Source of the DNA: Pipra filicauda
Taxonomy: Eukaryota > Chordata > Aves > Passeriformes > Pipridae
Assembly: GCF_003945595.2 (NCBI RefSeq)
Contig: NW_024104773.1
Coordinates: 124,001-188,000 of the forward strand
DNA length: 64,000 nt
Reading direction: 5' to 3'
In this document: piece after piece, positions 1 to 12,670 of the stretch
Layout: each line of letters begins with the position of its first letter
How positions within the stretch are numbered: the stretch's first letter is position 1
The notes under the pieces: model-generated
Told to the model about the DNA's origin: nothing
What the model saw: only the letters and a program-made list of their open reading frames with translations
Database searches by the model: none
Made by a program: the position numbers and the translations under genes

Positions 1-3000
1 CATTCGAGTGGTGAATACCCAAGCACACTGTTTCCTGGTTATGCTGATCATCAGAGATTTCCCTTTTGTTTTAAATGGGGTGGTTTCCCTGACAAGTATA
101 GGAATATATTAAGGAGAAACATGGTTTGGTTTTTGTTGGGGTTTTGGGGTTTTTTATGTATTTAATGCAGGAAGCCAATGTGAGCCTTTGAAGGGGATGT
201 AGCAGACAAGTTCAGGACAGTTGAATTTTGTAGGGAAGATGCTGTGATCGTTGGTACAGATACTTTTGTTTTGAAAGAAGTGGGAGAGCCTGAACTGAGA
301 AAGCCACAGAGGAAAGTAAAGACAGCTCTGCAAAGGTTGGACAAAGAGCTGCAGAGGGAGTTTCAAGGTGAATGGGCAAAGTTAAGAGGAACCTGAAGCT
401 GGAGTCAAACATGTTCTACAGCGGGGGAGGCAGCAGCCAGAGTAGGGAGGAGCAAGAGCTGTGAGTACACACACACTGAGGTTAATGAGCCCTTCTCTTT
501 TCTCAGATGCCAGCTCACTGCATAGCCCTTGGCAGGAGGAAGACACATGATCAGCCTTCCTTTTCACCTCTGCACGCATCATTTTTCCCATCTGCAACAT
601 GACAGAAACGAATATTCCCCTATGGCTGAGATAGTGAATTTTTGATTGCTGGAGGATGCTACAGGAATGCAAAGTGGGTTGTTATGAACAAAGTGTGTGC
701 CTTTATTTTATGGCTGACATCCTTTCCCTGGGAAAGGCAGAGGAGAGGGGACTGGATGAGATGTAGGACATAGAGCACAGCAGACCCATTTTCAAACCAG
801 ACCAGTGCTGCCACACTGTACTGGCTGTTGACCCTCAGGAGAGTGTATCAGATGCCCAGGGACATGAAGGCGTAGCACCCTCCTTGCCCTTTCACTGGAG
901 TGCCCCACTCCTGTAATCCTGTACTTCTTAAGGATCCTCCACTTGCCGAGGTTGATGGAGTACACACAGAGCTCGAAAAGAGGCATAATGGAGAGTTTGT
1001 AAATCAGGTGGAGAGGCAGAATATTTGTCTTTCTTGCTAGGAAATCCTTTCAGTGACTCCATAAAAGCAACAGGGAATGACCCTCTCCCAAAGCTCTGCA
1101 CCCAAGGGTGGCATTAAAGGGTTTGGTGCATCAGATACGTCTTTTGGCCTAGAGTAGACCCTGTGGTGTCCAACAGAAATAACAATCTGGGTAATTATAA
1201 TATTGTGTTTTATACTGTGGGAACATCAAAGAGACTGAGACAGATCATGGACACACTGTGCCCATTAAGGTTAAGACTCCTTAATGGACCACAAACTTAC
1301 AGTACCTTCTGAATATTAGGGCCCAGCATCTTCCCTCCTGGTCTGCAGTACTTCTAGAGTTTTCTGATCCCAGTACTTCAAATTTTTGAGTGTTCCTACC
1401 CATCCTCCTGCCTTCTGTGCACGTGGTGCCCCAACACCAGACCAGGGCTCTGTGGGGTGAAACCTCTGACCAGCTCTCAGCCTTTTGGGCTGCCCAAGTG
1501 TCTTTCAGAAGAGCAAAGGAACTGTACTTATTTGGATTTACATGGCATTAGGGACAGCTCTAGGTGCCTTTGGTATCTATGTAAAGCACAGATCAGACTG
1601 AGTGGAGCAGCCCTTGCAGTGAGGAAGTGGTTCAATCAGCAGCTCAAGTCTTAAGGGACATGTGGAGGGAGGTGGAGGAACCAGACCAAAACTCATCTTA
1701 CCGAAAGGTAAAAATCTGAATCAATAACTTTCCCTCCTTGCTCCCAGTCAATACGTGCCTCCTCAAAGATATCACCTGACATTATTGAGCTTCTTTTTCA
1801 AACTCTTCAGTGAATTCCCGACTTCTGCCTGACTCTTAACAGGAATCTCGGAGGTTTTCAGACGCAAGGGCTTTGCCTTACAGCAAGGAGTTTGCTCTGG
1901 ATGAGGAGCTAATTCCCTACAGCTCCTGCTGAAAAGGCACATCAGCAGCTCTCTTTCAGTGAGCAACCAAGCCGTGCTTCTGCTCCTGCCAAAAGGCTGC
2001 ACTCTCCGATATGTGGAGATTTATAGAGGGGCTCAGATAAATGGAGATGAGTGCTTTTATTATCTGTATGAAACCATGCAAATGCAGAGTGCAGGTTATG
2101 AGGTGATGGAAAAAGGTTTCATTCAATGAGACAGAAGAGCCAGTTTGGGAAGTAAATAAAATGTTGGCACTTCCCCTTGTAGATACGGTGATGGAGGGGG
2201 AGGATGATTTCCACCTGTGAATGTCGTTTCCAGGACTGACAGTAAAAGACCGCAGGGAAATGTAATTACAGAAGTGAATTTAATGAGCAGAAGTCTCATC
2301 AGGGAAAAGAAAGACCTTAAATAAAAAGCAATGGAAAGTAGCAGGACACAGTTTATCTGCTGGAGCCTCTCTGACCGTGGTTAAAAGTTTCTGTTGAAGT
2401 CAGGTAATGAGGCTCACATCAAAAAAAAAAAAAAAAAGAGAAAACCAAACCAGTTAGACTCTGAGGAATGGGAGAATCCATTTAGAAACAGATATTTCTG
2501 CAAATTCCCTGCTTTAGATCAAGAGATGGCAGATATGACCCAGGCTTTCGGAAAGATAAGATGGAATTTGCCCATGCAGAAAGGCCTAGGAACTGAAAAG
2601 ACTCATGATCTCTTTTGTCCAACACAAAAAAAATACCCCCAGGAGCCACTGGAGGAAGAAGGCTGGCGAGATGACCAATGCTTTCTTTGAAGACCAAGAG
2701 CATATTCTTTTATAGCTGTAGACTAAGAACCCAAAGACAAGATCACTTTTTGAAACCACACTATGGAGGAAAAAAAATTTGAAAGTTTATTCCTGGAAGC
2801 AAGACTTATAAAAGTCACCCAGTGACTTCAGCAGGACTGGTCATGTGAACGATCAGTGTTTTCATGGAGGTAAGCCCCCGGCTGGATAAAAAGCAAGTTA
2901 AATACAGCATTCATCAGGGTGAAGAAACTGAGGTTAGTTTAATTTAATCTAAAATATTTTTGTATCCATTTAAAGGGCAAGACTACATCTCTACTGGCAA

Positions 3001-3489
3001 TTTCCCAAAAGTGTCATCACCAGGGTAATAGTTTAAGACATTCATATGATATTATCTTCAGACATGAATAAACTGTTTAAGGATTTTAATGGAAATTAAG
3101 GCACAGTCAGGGACATGAATGAAGACTCTTGACTCTTGTTGACTCTGGCAAGACACTAATGCTCAACACCCAGACCTTGGTGTGTGATAGGATCACACCC
3201 TCCAAAGGCAAAAGCCAATAAGTAAATTGTCAACTGAGTAGACACACTAACGATTAACTCATATTAATGTAGTTAGTTGTGAAGCTATTAGTAAAAATGC
3301 CCAGAATTTCTTAGTCTGGCACTTTTAAAGGGAATCCTTGGACCCAAGCACCAAATTGCTGCGCAAATTAGGAGAATTTGTCTCAAAGAAAATAAAGCTA
3401 AACTGTCATAAACTTCATCTCTCCTCCTTTAAGCAGGATTAGGTACACATAAGCTATTCCCACACAATATTTGTTCACACTGTTCTTAA
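1..3489. other. Non-coding stretch, nothing recognised
   Basis: I see no exon, RNA gene or recognisable transposon here. Open frames are all below 100 codons and resemble no family I know. A G/T-rich tract lies at about 122-168 and a run of 17 adenines at 2421-2437. The A-run was examined as a possible retrocopy tail, but no recognisable coding sequence precedes it on the plus strand. Very old repeats could be hidden below what can be recognised by eye. Confidence 0.5.
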
Positions 3490-3735
3490 AAACTTGATGA
3501 TGGAACACCCCCATCTTTCCCAGTTCTTTATTATCCTCACTGTTACAAAACATTTTCCTGATCTAAAACTTTTCTATGATTTAAGCCATCTACCTCTTGC
3601 CCTATATACCCTGGGGAGGGGGAGTAGTATATTTTGTTACTTTGCACAGCAAGAGTCATTTCTATTTTCAGGATCTTTCCCTCCAAGTTGAGAAAACCCA
3701 ATTCCTTTACATCACTTCTTTTTTGCCACTGTTCC
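3490..3735 (-). mobile_element. Decayed old CR1-clade fragment
   Basis: Read on the plus strand, phrases such as CCTGATCTAAAACTT and TTAAGCCATCTACCTCTTG follow, in order and spacing, the reverse complement of the 3' coding end of old CR1-clade LINEs. There the consensus reads roughly 'ctgatatctaacttaaat...' then 'tttaagcccattacctcttgtcct'. The following stretch, around 3670-3700, resembles the next conserved block. No octamer tail is visible at the low-coordinate side. Substitutions and indels are heavy, so this would be an old copy. It could be a chance resemblance; the call is tentative. Confidence 0.4.
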
Positions 3736-5081
3736 CGAAAGAAAAATGTAAGTTAGAAGAGTCTGGTCATTTCTATACATAATTTTTTTTTCAAGATCAG
3801 TGGTGAATGAAGAACAGTAGGAATGGATTGATCTACATCTTTGTGGCTTGATTCTGGTCTCCCCTCTAAGATGACTCCATTGTCCTCCATAGGATTTGGC
3901 TCCTCAGCATTTTCTGTCATGCTGTTTTTCTGTCCTCACACAACCATGCCTGTGCCCTGTGGACTCAGATTTGGGGAACTTCCAGCGCTGCAGACCTGCT
4001 GCTCCCCATATTCACTGCCACTGGATCTGTCCTAGATCAACCCTTAAAACAAATTTTATCAGTAAGTTTGGGCTTGGATCAGCATTTGTCTACTAGGCCC
4101 TATCTGACCTCCAGTATTTCATCACTAAGCAACATGAAGCAAACAGGTATTACTGGAGCACAGTCAGACCGAGTTTAACCACTTGCAATGAATTTCTGAC
4201 AAAGAGATCTGCTGAGAGAATGAGACTCGACTCATCACTAATTGCATCTCTCACAAGCACTGTAAAATGGTCAGCTATAAAGAAACTTCAGTTATTACAG
4301 ATTTTCCTTTATTTTTTTTTTTATTTTATCCATTTCTTTAATTCTTTTTCCCTCCCCATTTTTGGATGTTTCTAGCAGATTTTTTATCTGTGGAGGTAAG
4401 ACTCTGGAAATCTTTAACTGAAAAAAAAAGATATTTCAATAAAAACCAGAATCCTCTAAATTTATGAAAAGATAACAATGTTTTGAAATACTGTAAAGTT
4501 TCACAGCTAGTAGTCTGTATTTTACATGCTAACCATGTCTCTGTTAGCAAATTTACAACTACACTTACCTGCCTGATTTGCTGCTAAAATGAGGGTAATA
4601 AAAAAAAAACACCCAAAGCTGAGTGGAAATTCTAGTGTGAAAAGATATGAGATCATTTTTATTTCTCTGTGTGGGCCTGCTGAAGCACTGATACTTTTAA
4701 TTACCTTCACCTGACCTGATTCATTATGATTAGCTCAGAAAAAGCACATGATGTCATCAGCGACTCTTCAGGAGCAAGAGAACAAACAACAGATATTTTT
4801 TAAAGACTCTGAGGGCCCAGTACCTCAGAAGTTTGCTTCAGCGTTGAGGCTTCTAGGCCAACCACAACATCCCCTGTGCTGCACCATGTGCACTTTGACA
4901 GACTGCCCTGAGACACTCTAGTGTGCCAGAAGGTGTTTGCTCTCACAGCCATGAGATGGGACAGGGTGGGACGACTGGACACCCTGAGCTGTTGAACAAA
5001 GCCCATTCCCAGTGCCTGGGGACAGGTACTCACACATGGCATTGAATTTCTTCTTGGTACAGCAATACCTAAAGATCTGAA
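3736..5081. other. Non-coding stretch, nothing recognised
   Basis: No gene or repeat family was recognised. There is an 11-T tract at about 4312-4322. The minus-strand open frame covering 4800-5138 runs into the neighbouring CR1 and has no recognisable domain. Confidence 0.5.
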
Positions 5082-5220
5082 ATCATATAATCCTAGAATC
5101 CTAGAACGGTTTGAGTTGGAAGGGACTGTAAAGACCATCTAGCTCCAAGACCCCTGCCATGGAAAGGAGCACCTTCCAGTGGACCAGGTTGCTCAGAACC
5201 CCATCCAGCCTGATCTTGAA
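5082..5220 (-). mobile_element. CR1 LINE 3' fragment
   Basis: The plus strand begins ATCATATAATCCTAGAATC and continues with GAGTTGGAAGGGACTGTAAA, then a 'ccatggaaaggagcaccttccag...accaggttgctcag' block. This is the reverse complement of the avian CR1 3' untranslated end, so the element lies on the minus strand. Its terminal octamers are at the low-coordinate side. It breaks off at 'gatcttgaa', so only about the last 140 bp of the element are present, the usual 5'-truncated state of CR1 insertions. Confidence 0.92.
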
Positions 5221-8200
5221 ATGAGAACAAAGGTTAATTGGGCCAGGTAGTGTATGGGCATGTGAGAAGTGATGAAGTCTACGCTAAACAGACAAAAGGA
5301 ACAATTAATATCTATGTTTCATTGCAGGGAAATGTCATACAGCCCAGAACAGCAGGTGGACCCTGGAACTATTGGTACCATAAGACTGCTCTTTCATATG
5401 TCTTTCCCTTCCATCTGGGACCCACAAAGTGAGTTCATTTCCTCCACTTGTCTGGTCTGCAGCCCACACCTGCTCCTACAGAGAGGAGAGCAGTGTGTCT
5501 CTTCTATGCCATGGACTTTTCTTTGATGAGACTCAAACAATTACAAGTGGGGAACAGAGCCTGAGTGCCATCAGACCGTTACTGACTCCACTTTGTTGGG
5601 TCTGTGCTCACCAACCTGACAGTGTGGAGCAGAGACTTCTGACTAATTCCAGGAAGCATCATCCAGCACAATTTATCACCTTGGGGCTAGCACGAGTGCA
5701 GCCAGCCCCCACAGTAGGACTAATGGCTATGCAGAGGAGGTACTGACATCAAGGAATTCATTTTCTCATATGAATTATTGGTATAAAGAGACTCCTACAC
5801 TGCCGAGGACCTGTGATGAGAAGAACCACAAGCAGGATGACAGCTCTGCTCCTGTTCCCCAAGGGTGCCATGTCTGCGTGCCCAGCACTCACACTGCTGC
5901 TTCTGCAGTGAAAGCACAACCCGAGACTGGCATTTGCCAGCAGCTGTCTTATATGGATATGCTTGGCTTGATCACTTGCACAGTCAGCCTAAGAATAGCT
6001 TCCTCTCTAACATCTGATTTCTCTTAAAGGATAAAAATAAAACAATCAGAGCCTGGGTATAAAAGAGCAAACCGCTGAACACTGCACTGCATTGCATCTA
6101 TGTTTAATGAAGGAAAATTTCACTTTACGAGGGGCATGAGTTATTTGTGTCAACCATATTTGGCCTCAAGATCAGTATCTAAGCTGCCACTTCTTGGTCT
6201 GACAGCTAAATGACTTTTTGTATTACAGAGCGCTTCAGTGCTCTGTTCATCCCAGGCACTTCAGTTTATCATGACCCCAGGGGGCTTGCAGCCCGTGACA
6301 AACTCTCCCAACCAGTGCCCAGGAAGGATGCAGGTACCATCCCAGTCGGGATCATGCCAAAACAGCTTTTTGGAGGTAGGCACATGGCTCTGTGCGTGGA
6401 CTGTGCCGTGTACTTGTCCTCAGTGGCAAACAACAGACCTTGGCTGGTGTTGGTTGTAGCTTGAGAGTCCTGGGGCCATACCAGGCAGCCTGAGAAAGCT
6501 GCTTTGCTTAGGCATACAAAGGTCATGATGTATCTGTTCAAGGCTGGTGCGGACAGCCCAGTTTAGGCTTCACAGTCCAAGTCCCTGCACTGCCACTGGA
6601 GACAAGTAGTCACAATACTTAGCCCAGATGAATTGAATAGAGGCTATAAATAGCACTCGGTCCCTTTCCTTCTTCCCTCCCTATTTGCACTCTGCATTCT
6701 ATAAGCATTTCTCTCATACTGAATCCTCATAGGACATCTGCAGTACATGGCATCACTTATAAAAGAGATTTTTCTTTTCCTCTTCAGAAACAAACAAACA
6801 AAAAATCCTAAAAAAACAAACTAGTGGGAAATCAAATGTGATCATCATTTTTCCCAGGATAGTCAAACTGAAGGATTCACTAAACAAGGAGGAAAGGCTG
6901 AAATCAAGGTAAATTTTTATTGTTTCAGAGGGTTTTTTTGCCACAAGCAACAGACCTGTCTCTACTGTGCCAGACCACCTGTCACCTTAATAAGACATGT
7001 TTCCTGGTTCAAAAATAGAATACAGCATGCTGAAGTCAGATACAAATTAGCATGTATGCTGAACTACACGATTAAACTCAAGCCTTCAGCCAATTGCTGG
7101 GGGCTGCAGCACAAAAATCTGAGTGTGCAGAGCAGGGGAGGGATATCAGTGCCAGGCTTCTGACAAAATCTGGTCTTGCAATGTGCTCTTTGACAGGGAT
7201 GACGTCAGAAAATGGTGAGAGCCCTGAAGGACAACCAGCAGTGCAAGTCAGGTTTGTGAATATATTTGTCCTCAGATTCTAGGAGTGGGGAATGTGATAC
7301 CTGGGGATCTGATGATCAAAACCATCTCTAATACCTTGTAACCAAGCCACTTTTTGCCCCACCAAACCACAAGAAAGGTTCTTTTTATCTTACCATCTTC
7401 TCGTGATGGATCTTCTACACATTTGCCACACACCCGTGATCAAAGCCAACAAGACCTTCCAAGGGTGGGAGAAGGGAATTGTCGTCATCTCCACGTCATT
7501 CCCAAGACACTGGAAACCAATAAGCAATTTGACAGATGCCATATGAATGGTTTGTGTCAAAACTGGGACCTGGGTGCACTCCTGAGTGCCAGTATAATGC
7601 CCTCAACAAGGGTCTGGTCATAGCCCTTGAAACGTGTTCTATGGCAGCTGAGTTTAGCAAGATTTTGGCTGGTATTTCTTCCCCCATTCTTCTTTTTCTC
7701 TCTTCTTAATTACATTTGATTTTTCTTCAGAAAAGAATTCTCTTACACGGTTATATTTTTATGGGAATTTTAATGAGTCACTTGGCATGACATTAATCAC
7801 TGAAGTTTTAAAGTATCTTCAAACTGTATTTTCCTTCCTCTTGAATACCAGCCACACATTTTTGTTTACAGTGAAATGCTAGGAGAAAAAATCCTTCAGC
7901 CTATTTTCCTCAGTGCTAATTGGGGGTTTATTACTGCTTCATTTGCTTACAATTGAATCAAACAAAAACCTCCATCCCTTTTGCATGATGCTGCTAATTG
8001 AATTGAGTGGGTTTAATGATATTACTGTATATACATAAATGAACATTTTTAAAATAAATAAATGAACATTAAAAGTTTGTCTCCAAGGACAGATACTAAG
8101 TAGTTGTCTGCATACTTTTCTGAAGCAGGTTTTATAGCTATTCTCAAATAAATGTGCACAGCTTATCTCTGCATTCATCTTAACACAGAAAACAGCCAAA

Positions 8201-8987
8201 GGTAGTCCTGCTAGAAAGGTCCAAGGATGGGATTTTCCAGACCACCAAGAAGGCTGGAGTGCCTATTTGCAAAGGAATTCCACTGGGATTTTGACACCTA
8301 ATTTCCATAAATCTCAGGGGACAGCACTGCAGTTGACATTTCAGATGGCTGATCTGAACAGGTAAGGAAAGGATCACAGGCTGTAGCTGATCAGTTCAAC
8401 ACTTCTCATTAACTATAAGATCAGGATTTATTTTTTGAAAACTGCTATTTAAAACAACCAGTGTTGCCAAAAAACATTTATTGTGTCTGCTGATCATTCG
8501 TGGAGAGTATTTTATATAGTTCCTATCAACGTAGCCCCAAAAAAAGCATCTAGCTTCTTCATCTGCAACAGGGTGAACCACTGATGTTGATCTCTGAGGC
8601 TCCTCCGTAGAATGCTGGGTTTTTTTTTTCATGTTTCTTTTGATCCGTAAAGTTTTTCTTTCAGTTAATGTGTGTTTAGAGAAAACAATCTTTGCACATC
8701 CATGGTGGCTACCTGGACTATATTACCTAGAGATTTAAAGCAGGTATCTGATAAAGACATCACTCTCTTATGAGTGAAAAATTGTGCCCATAGTCAATTT
8801 TCCACTGGGTGTAGCACTTCTTGGAGCGAACATATTTTTTATCTGTAAGTGCAGTGCAGCTATTTCACGGACAGTCAGTGCCAAAGTCTGCCCTTATATC
8901 ATCTCCTTTTGATTCCCAACAACTCCAGGAATGGCCAGAGGAATACTTGATTTATACAGGCATACACATTTCACAGAAGGAAAATTG
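5221..8987. other. Non-coding stretch with one possible old repeat
   Basis: No gene was recognised. Segment 8225-8325 contains phrases (GATTTTCCAGACCACC, CCACTGGGATTTTGACACC) that recall an old amniote interspersed repeat with self-complementary 'cattgacttcaatggg' cores, but the match is weak. Segment 7735-7960 is AT-rich and free of recognisable repeats, with TAAT-core motifs. It could be a conserved non-coding element, which one sequence cannot show. Confidence 0.4.
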
Positions 8988-9241
8988 AGATTGTTCAACC
9001 TGAAGAGAAGGCTTAGGGGAGGTCTTACAGCATTCTTCCAGTGCCTAAAGGGGCTACAAGAGAGTTGGAGAAGGACTTTTGGCAAGGGCATGGAGTGACA
9101 GGACAAGAGGGAATGGCTTTACACAGGTAGACGATAGATTCAGGCTGGATATTAGGAAGTAATTCTTTACTACGTTTGCTATGAGATGCTGTTGAAGATC
9201 CCTTTCAACCCAAACCATTCTACGTTTTTACGATTCTATGA
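8988..9241 (+). mobile_element. CR1 LINE 3' fragment with internal deletion
   Basis: The segment opens with TTGTTCAACCTGAAGAGAAG and GGCTTAGGGGAGGTCTTACA, which is the degraded 'LFSLEKRRLRGDL' end of CR1 ORF2. It continues through 'ggctggatattaggaagtaattctttacta', then jumps to GATCCCTTTCAACCCAAACC and the terminal 'cgattctatgaa'. Between about 9175 and 9195 the usual block of roughly 150-200 bp (the 'gaggcactggcacaggttgccc' to 'gatgatcttt' part) is missing. The element is therefore both 5'-truncated and internally deleted. Confidence 0.9.
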
Positions 9242-10463
9242 AATCTGACACCTGAAGCAAGAAAAAAAATCATGAATGGGTAGGAGAAAATGGATCTGAA
9301 GTATGTGTTTCCTATTTCTCATTGTACAAGGATTAAAAGCACATACTGAAATGCTCAGGCAGTAGATTTAAGGCAAACCATTGAAGATACTTTTTCAGAG
9401 AGCTTATAACCAAACTACCAACTTATTGCCATAGGACATATCTGTACCTAAAATTGCAAAAATATCCATATGGAGTTTACACATATTTACAGAAGATAAG
9501 TGTATCACTGAGTACAATGATCTGGATGATGTCTCTGACTCAGTTGGGTTGTTGACTGCTACAAACTGGGAGGGAAAGACTCCTCTGGCTCTCATTATGT
9601 TTGAAATATCCTTTCTCTGAACTTCGCTGGAGCCATGAACCGGGCAGCCTTTTGCTGTGGTGGTTCTTATGTGCACTTTTATGCAGTCTTTATCTTTAAA
9701 TACAATAGATGAAGGGCACTCTCTTGAAGTTTATTTAAAAGCAGAGGTTTTAGTTCAGTAGGTGGTTAATCCTGGCCTCATGATATATTAAATGTTGGGT
9801 TAGTTGAGGTTTTTTTATTTTATTTGAACGATGTAGCATATTTGCCAAAATGTACCTAGAATATAAATGAAAAAAATCGTGTTAAATAAATTACAAGAGG
9901 ATTAGCTTCATTGAGTCTGTTTGTAATTTACTATGGAATTAATAGTAGGACAAATCTATTGGTGACACTTCATATTTCACTGGAACAAGGATCTAAATAA
10001 GATGCAATGCAGTACATTGAATTTTTATGTACTTACCTGTTGTTGGATAATAAAGCATAAATTATGACATGAGTGTACTTAGGTACAGTAGTTAATAGTC
10101 AATCTTGTCAATTTTAATAACGTGCTCCCTAGAAAGATGCTGCCTGAGTGTTTTTAAAAGTAAAATATGTTTAACCCAATGTTCATATATTAATCCCCTA
10201 GAAGCTTGTCACTAACTTATTACTAAGTCTCTTTCCTTGGGTGCATATACAAATTGCTGCTTAGTTATTGAAGGGCTGTTCATCACAAGTGCAGTGCTGC
10301 AGGCATTAAGGTTTTTTTATACCTGCATGTAAACATTTATTTAAAAGCAATTATACACATCTATATCGCAGAGCACTTCTGAGAAGAAACACAGTTATAC
10401 CATAGGATAAAGACTGGCACACCTCTGGGTCTGGTTTTGTCCTATCTGACTGTAGGCACCTAA
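9242..10463. other. Non-coding stretch, AT-rich, nothing recognised
   Basis: No exon, RNA gene or transposon was recognised. Open frames are short and carry no known domain. The sequence is AT-rich, especially 9780-10200. Confidence 0.5.
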
Positions 10464-10595
10464 ATCATAGAATTATAGAATAGTTTGGGTTGGAAAAGAC
10501 CTTAAATATCACCACCAGTTCCAACCTCCCATGGGGGCAGGGACGGCTTCTACCAGACCAGGTTGCTCAAAGGCCCATCCAACCTGGTCTTGAAC
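10464..10595 (-). mobile_element. CR1 LINE 3' fragment
   Basis: The plus strand reads ATCATAGAATTATAGAATAG then TTTGGGTTGGAAAAGACCTT, followed by 'ccatgggggcagggacggcttctaccagaccaggttgctcaaaggcccatccaacctgg'. This is the textbook reverse complement of the avian CR1 3' end, so the element is on the minus strand. It is 5'-truncated near 'cttgaac', leaving only the last 130 bp or so. Confidence 0.95.
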
Positions 10596-11214
10596 TAACT
10601 TGCCTATTAGAAAGGCCCTTGTTGTCCCTATCGATTAAGGAGTGAGGACAGGAAGACAGGAGGAGCAGGCTACACCCTCAAGGTTTTGCTTCTAAAAACA
10701 TTCACTGTTTTCCCAAACCCGTCCGTGGAAGAGAATGGTAGAAAACTGTACTTTATGTGAAACAGCAGGTTCGTCTGTCCTTGAGCCCCCTCCAGGGTTT
10801 GGTTGTTGCAGTCAGTAGCATTATTGTAAAGGCTCCTGCTTTGGAGCATCTCTAACTGATTTAGCAACTGCTGATGAGGTAACCTAATGAAAACTAAGTT
10901 CTCTGCTTAAGCTGCCACTGGATTGCCTGGACATACCTTTAGTTAAGAGCTTGGACAATTAAGGAAAGCCAGGACAACATTCCCCCTTTTTCCAAAGTCT
11001 AGGTCATTTCTGCAAGGTAGAGGAGTAGGATCATCTGCCTGAGTAGAAATTACTGAAAAACTGTGGGCAGCAGCTTTGTTCAAAATAAATGCAACATTTC
11101 CAAAGGTCTGTCTTTCAAAGTACGGTCATGTTGATAAAATCCCCTGTACTCCTGCAAAGAAAAGAAACAAATTTTGTACAAGTGAAAAAGACACCCTGGA
11201 AGGCCGTAAGACTA
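10596..11214. other. Non-coding stretch, nothing recognised
   Basis: No gene or repeat family was recognised in this spacer between two minus-strand CR1 pieces. Confidence 0.5.
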
Positions 11215-11690
11215 TCACGGAGTCATAGAATCATTAAGGTTGAAAAAGACCTTCAAGATCATTGAGTCCAAACTTCGACCAAACACCGCCATATCAACTA
11301 AACCATATCACGAAGTGCCACATCCACTCATTTTTGAACACTTCCAGAGATGGTGATGCCACCACTTCCCTGGGGAGCCTGTTCCAATGTTTAATCACTC
11401 TTTAGGAGAAGAAATGTTTCCTAGTATCCAACCTGAAGATCCCCTCATGCAATCAGCTCAGTTGATTAGAGAGCATGGTTCTAATAGTTCCAACATCATG
11501 GGTTCAATCCCTGTACAGAACATTCACTTAAGAGTTGAACTCAATGATCCTTGTGGTCCCTTCCAACTCAGAATACTCTGTGACTCTGGATTCTAACTTG
11601 AGGCCCTTCACCCTTGTCCTATCACATACATTCCCCTTTAAGGGTCAGTCCTGATCCCTGCTTGTTACTCCCATGTAGGAGGCAGTGACT
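11215..11690 (-). mobile_element. CR1 LINE 3' fragment split by a SINE
   Basis: The low-coordinate end carries GGAGTCATAGAATCATTAAG and 'aaaaagaccttcaagatcattgagtccaa', followed by 'gaccaaacaccgccat', 'aacacttccagagatggtgatgccaccacttccctggg' and 'ctagtatccaacctgaag'. This is the reverse complement of a CR1 3' end of the subfamily with the 'caccatgtcaacta' block. The reading stops at 11452 and resumes at 11595 with AACTTGAGGCCCTTCACCC and 'ttgtcctatcac', exactly the next block of the consensus. The segment between is a plus-strand SINE. The end near 11690 is where PIK3CA similarity begins, and the boundary is approximate. Confidence 0.88.
11453..11594 (+). mobile_element. tRNA-Ile-headed SINE with CR1-type tail (TguSINE1-like)
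   Basis: Positions 11453-11516 read like a mutated tRNA-Ile: TCAGCTCAGTTGATTAGAG (A-box region), then 'catggttctaatag' around the anticodon loop, then GGGTTCAATCCCTGTAC (B box and T arm). After a CATTCACTTAAGAGTTG linker, 11535-11594 is a CR1-X-like 3' end ('gaactcaatgatccttgtgg...cccttccaactcag'). The polymerase III promoter boxes plus borrowed LINE tail are the known architecture of TguSINE1. It lacks about the first seven bases of a tRNA. It sits inside a minus-strand CR1: removing 11453-11594 and one AA restores that CR1. The AA on each side may be a 2-bp target duplication. Confidence 0.92.
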
Positions 11691-11691
11691 C

Positions 11692-12255
<564 letters not shown>

Positions 12256-12612
12256 CTGAAGGGAGATGTCGTTGTGGTCTTCAACATCCTCATGAGGGGA
12301 AGCGGAAGGGCAGTCACTGATCTCTTCTCTCTGATGACCAGTGACAGTACTCGAGGAAATGGTGTGAAGCTGAGTCAGGGAAGGTTTAGGTTGGATATCA
12401 GGAAAAGGTTTTTCATGCGAAGGATGGTCAGGCACTGGAACAGGCTCCTCAGAGAAGTGGTCAGCACCAACCTTGTCTGAGATCAAGAAGCATTTGGACA
12501 ATGCTCTCAGGCACATGGTGGGACTCTTGAAGTGTTCTGTGGAGGCCCAGGAGTTGGATTTAATGATCCTGGTGGGACCCTTCCAACTTAGCATATTGTA
12601 TGATTGCATTGT
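12256..12612 (+). mobile_element. CR1-X-like LINE 3' segment fused to the PIK3CA fragment
   Basis: From CTGAAGGGAGATGTCGTTGT onward the sequence follows the last part of CR1 ORF2 and the 3' UTR. The landmarks are 'cactgatctcttctct...gaccagtgacag', GGTTTAGGTTGGATATCAGG, 'caggcactggaacaggctcc', 'gatcaagaagcatttggacaatgctctcaggcacatggtggga', 'ggcccaggagttggatttaatgatcctggtgggacccttccaact', and a decayed octamer end near 12590-12612. The element is on the same strand as the PIK3CA piece and directly abuts it. This is what a single reverse-transcription event with a template switch would leave. ACTC occurs just before the PIK3CA part (11688-11691) and just after the tail (12613-12616), a possible but weak target duplication. 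Confidence 0.93.
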
Positions 12613-12624
12613 ACTCCTGATGAT

Positions 12625-12670
12625 AAAGGGCATAGCAAGGTATATCAAAAGGGCAGAGCAAGGTATATCA
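12625..12670 (+). repeat. 23-bp tandem duplication
   Basis: The unit AAAGGGCATAGCAAGGTATA plus TCA (12625-12647) is repeated at once at 12648-12670 with a single T-to-G difference. It lies about 12 bp downstream of the CR1 tail of the PIK3CA chimera. Confidence 0.9.

Noticed and set aside
2421..2437. 17-A run as the tail of a processed pseudogene
   Set aside because: No recognisable mRNA sequence precedes it, and no flanking target duplication was seen.
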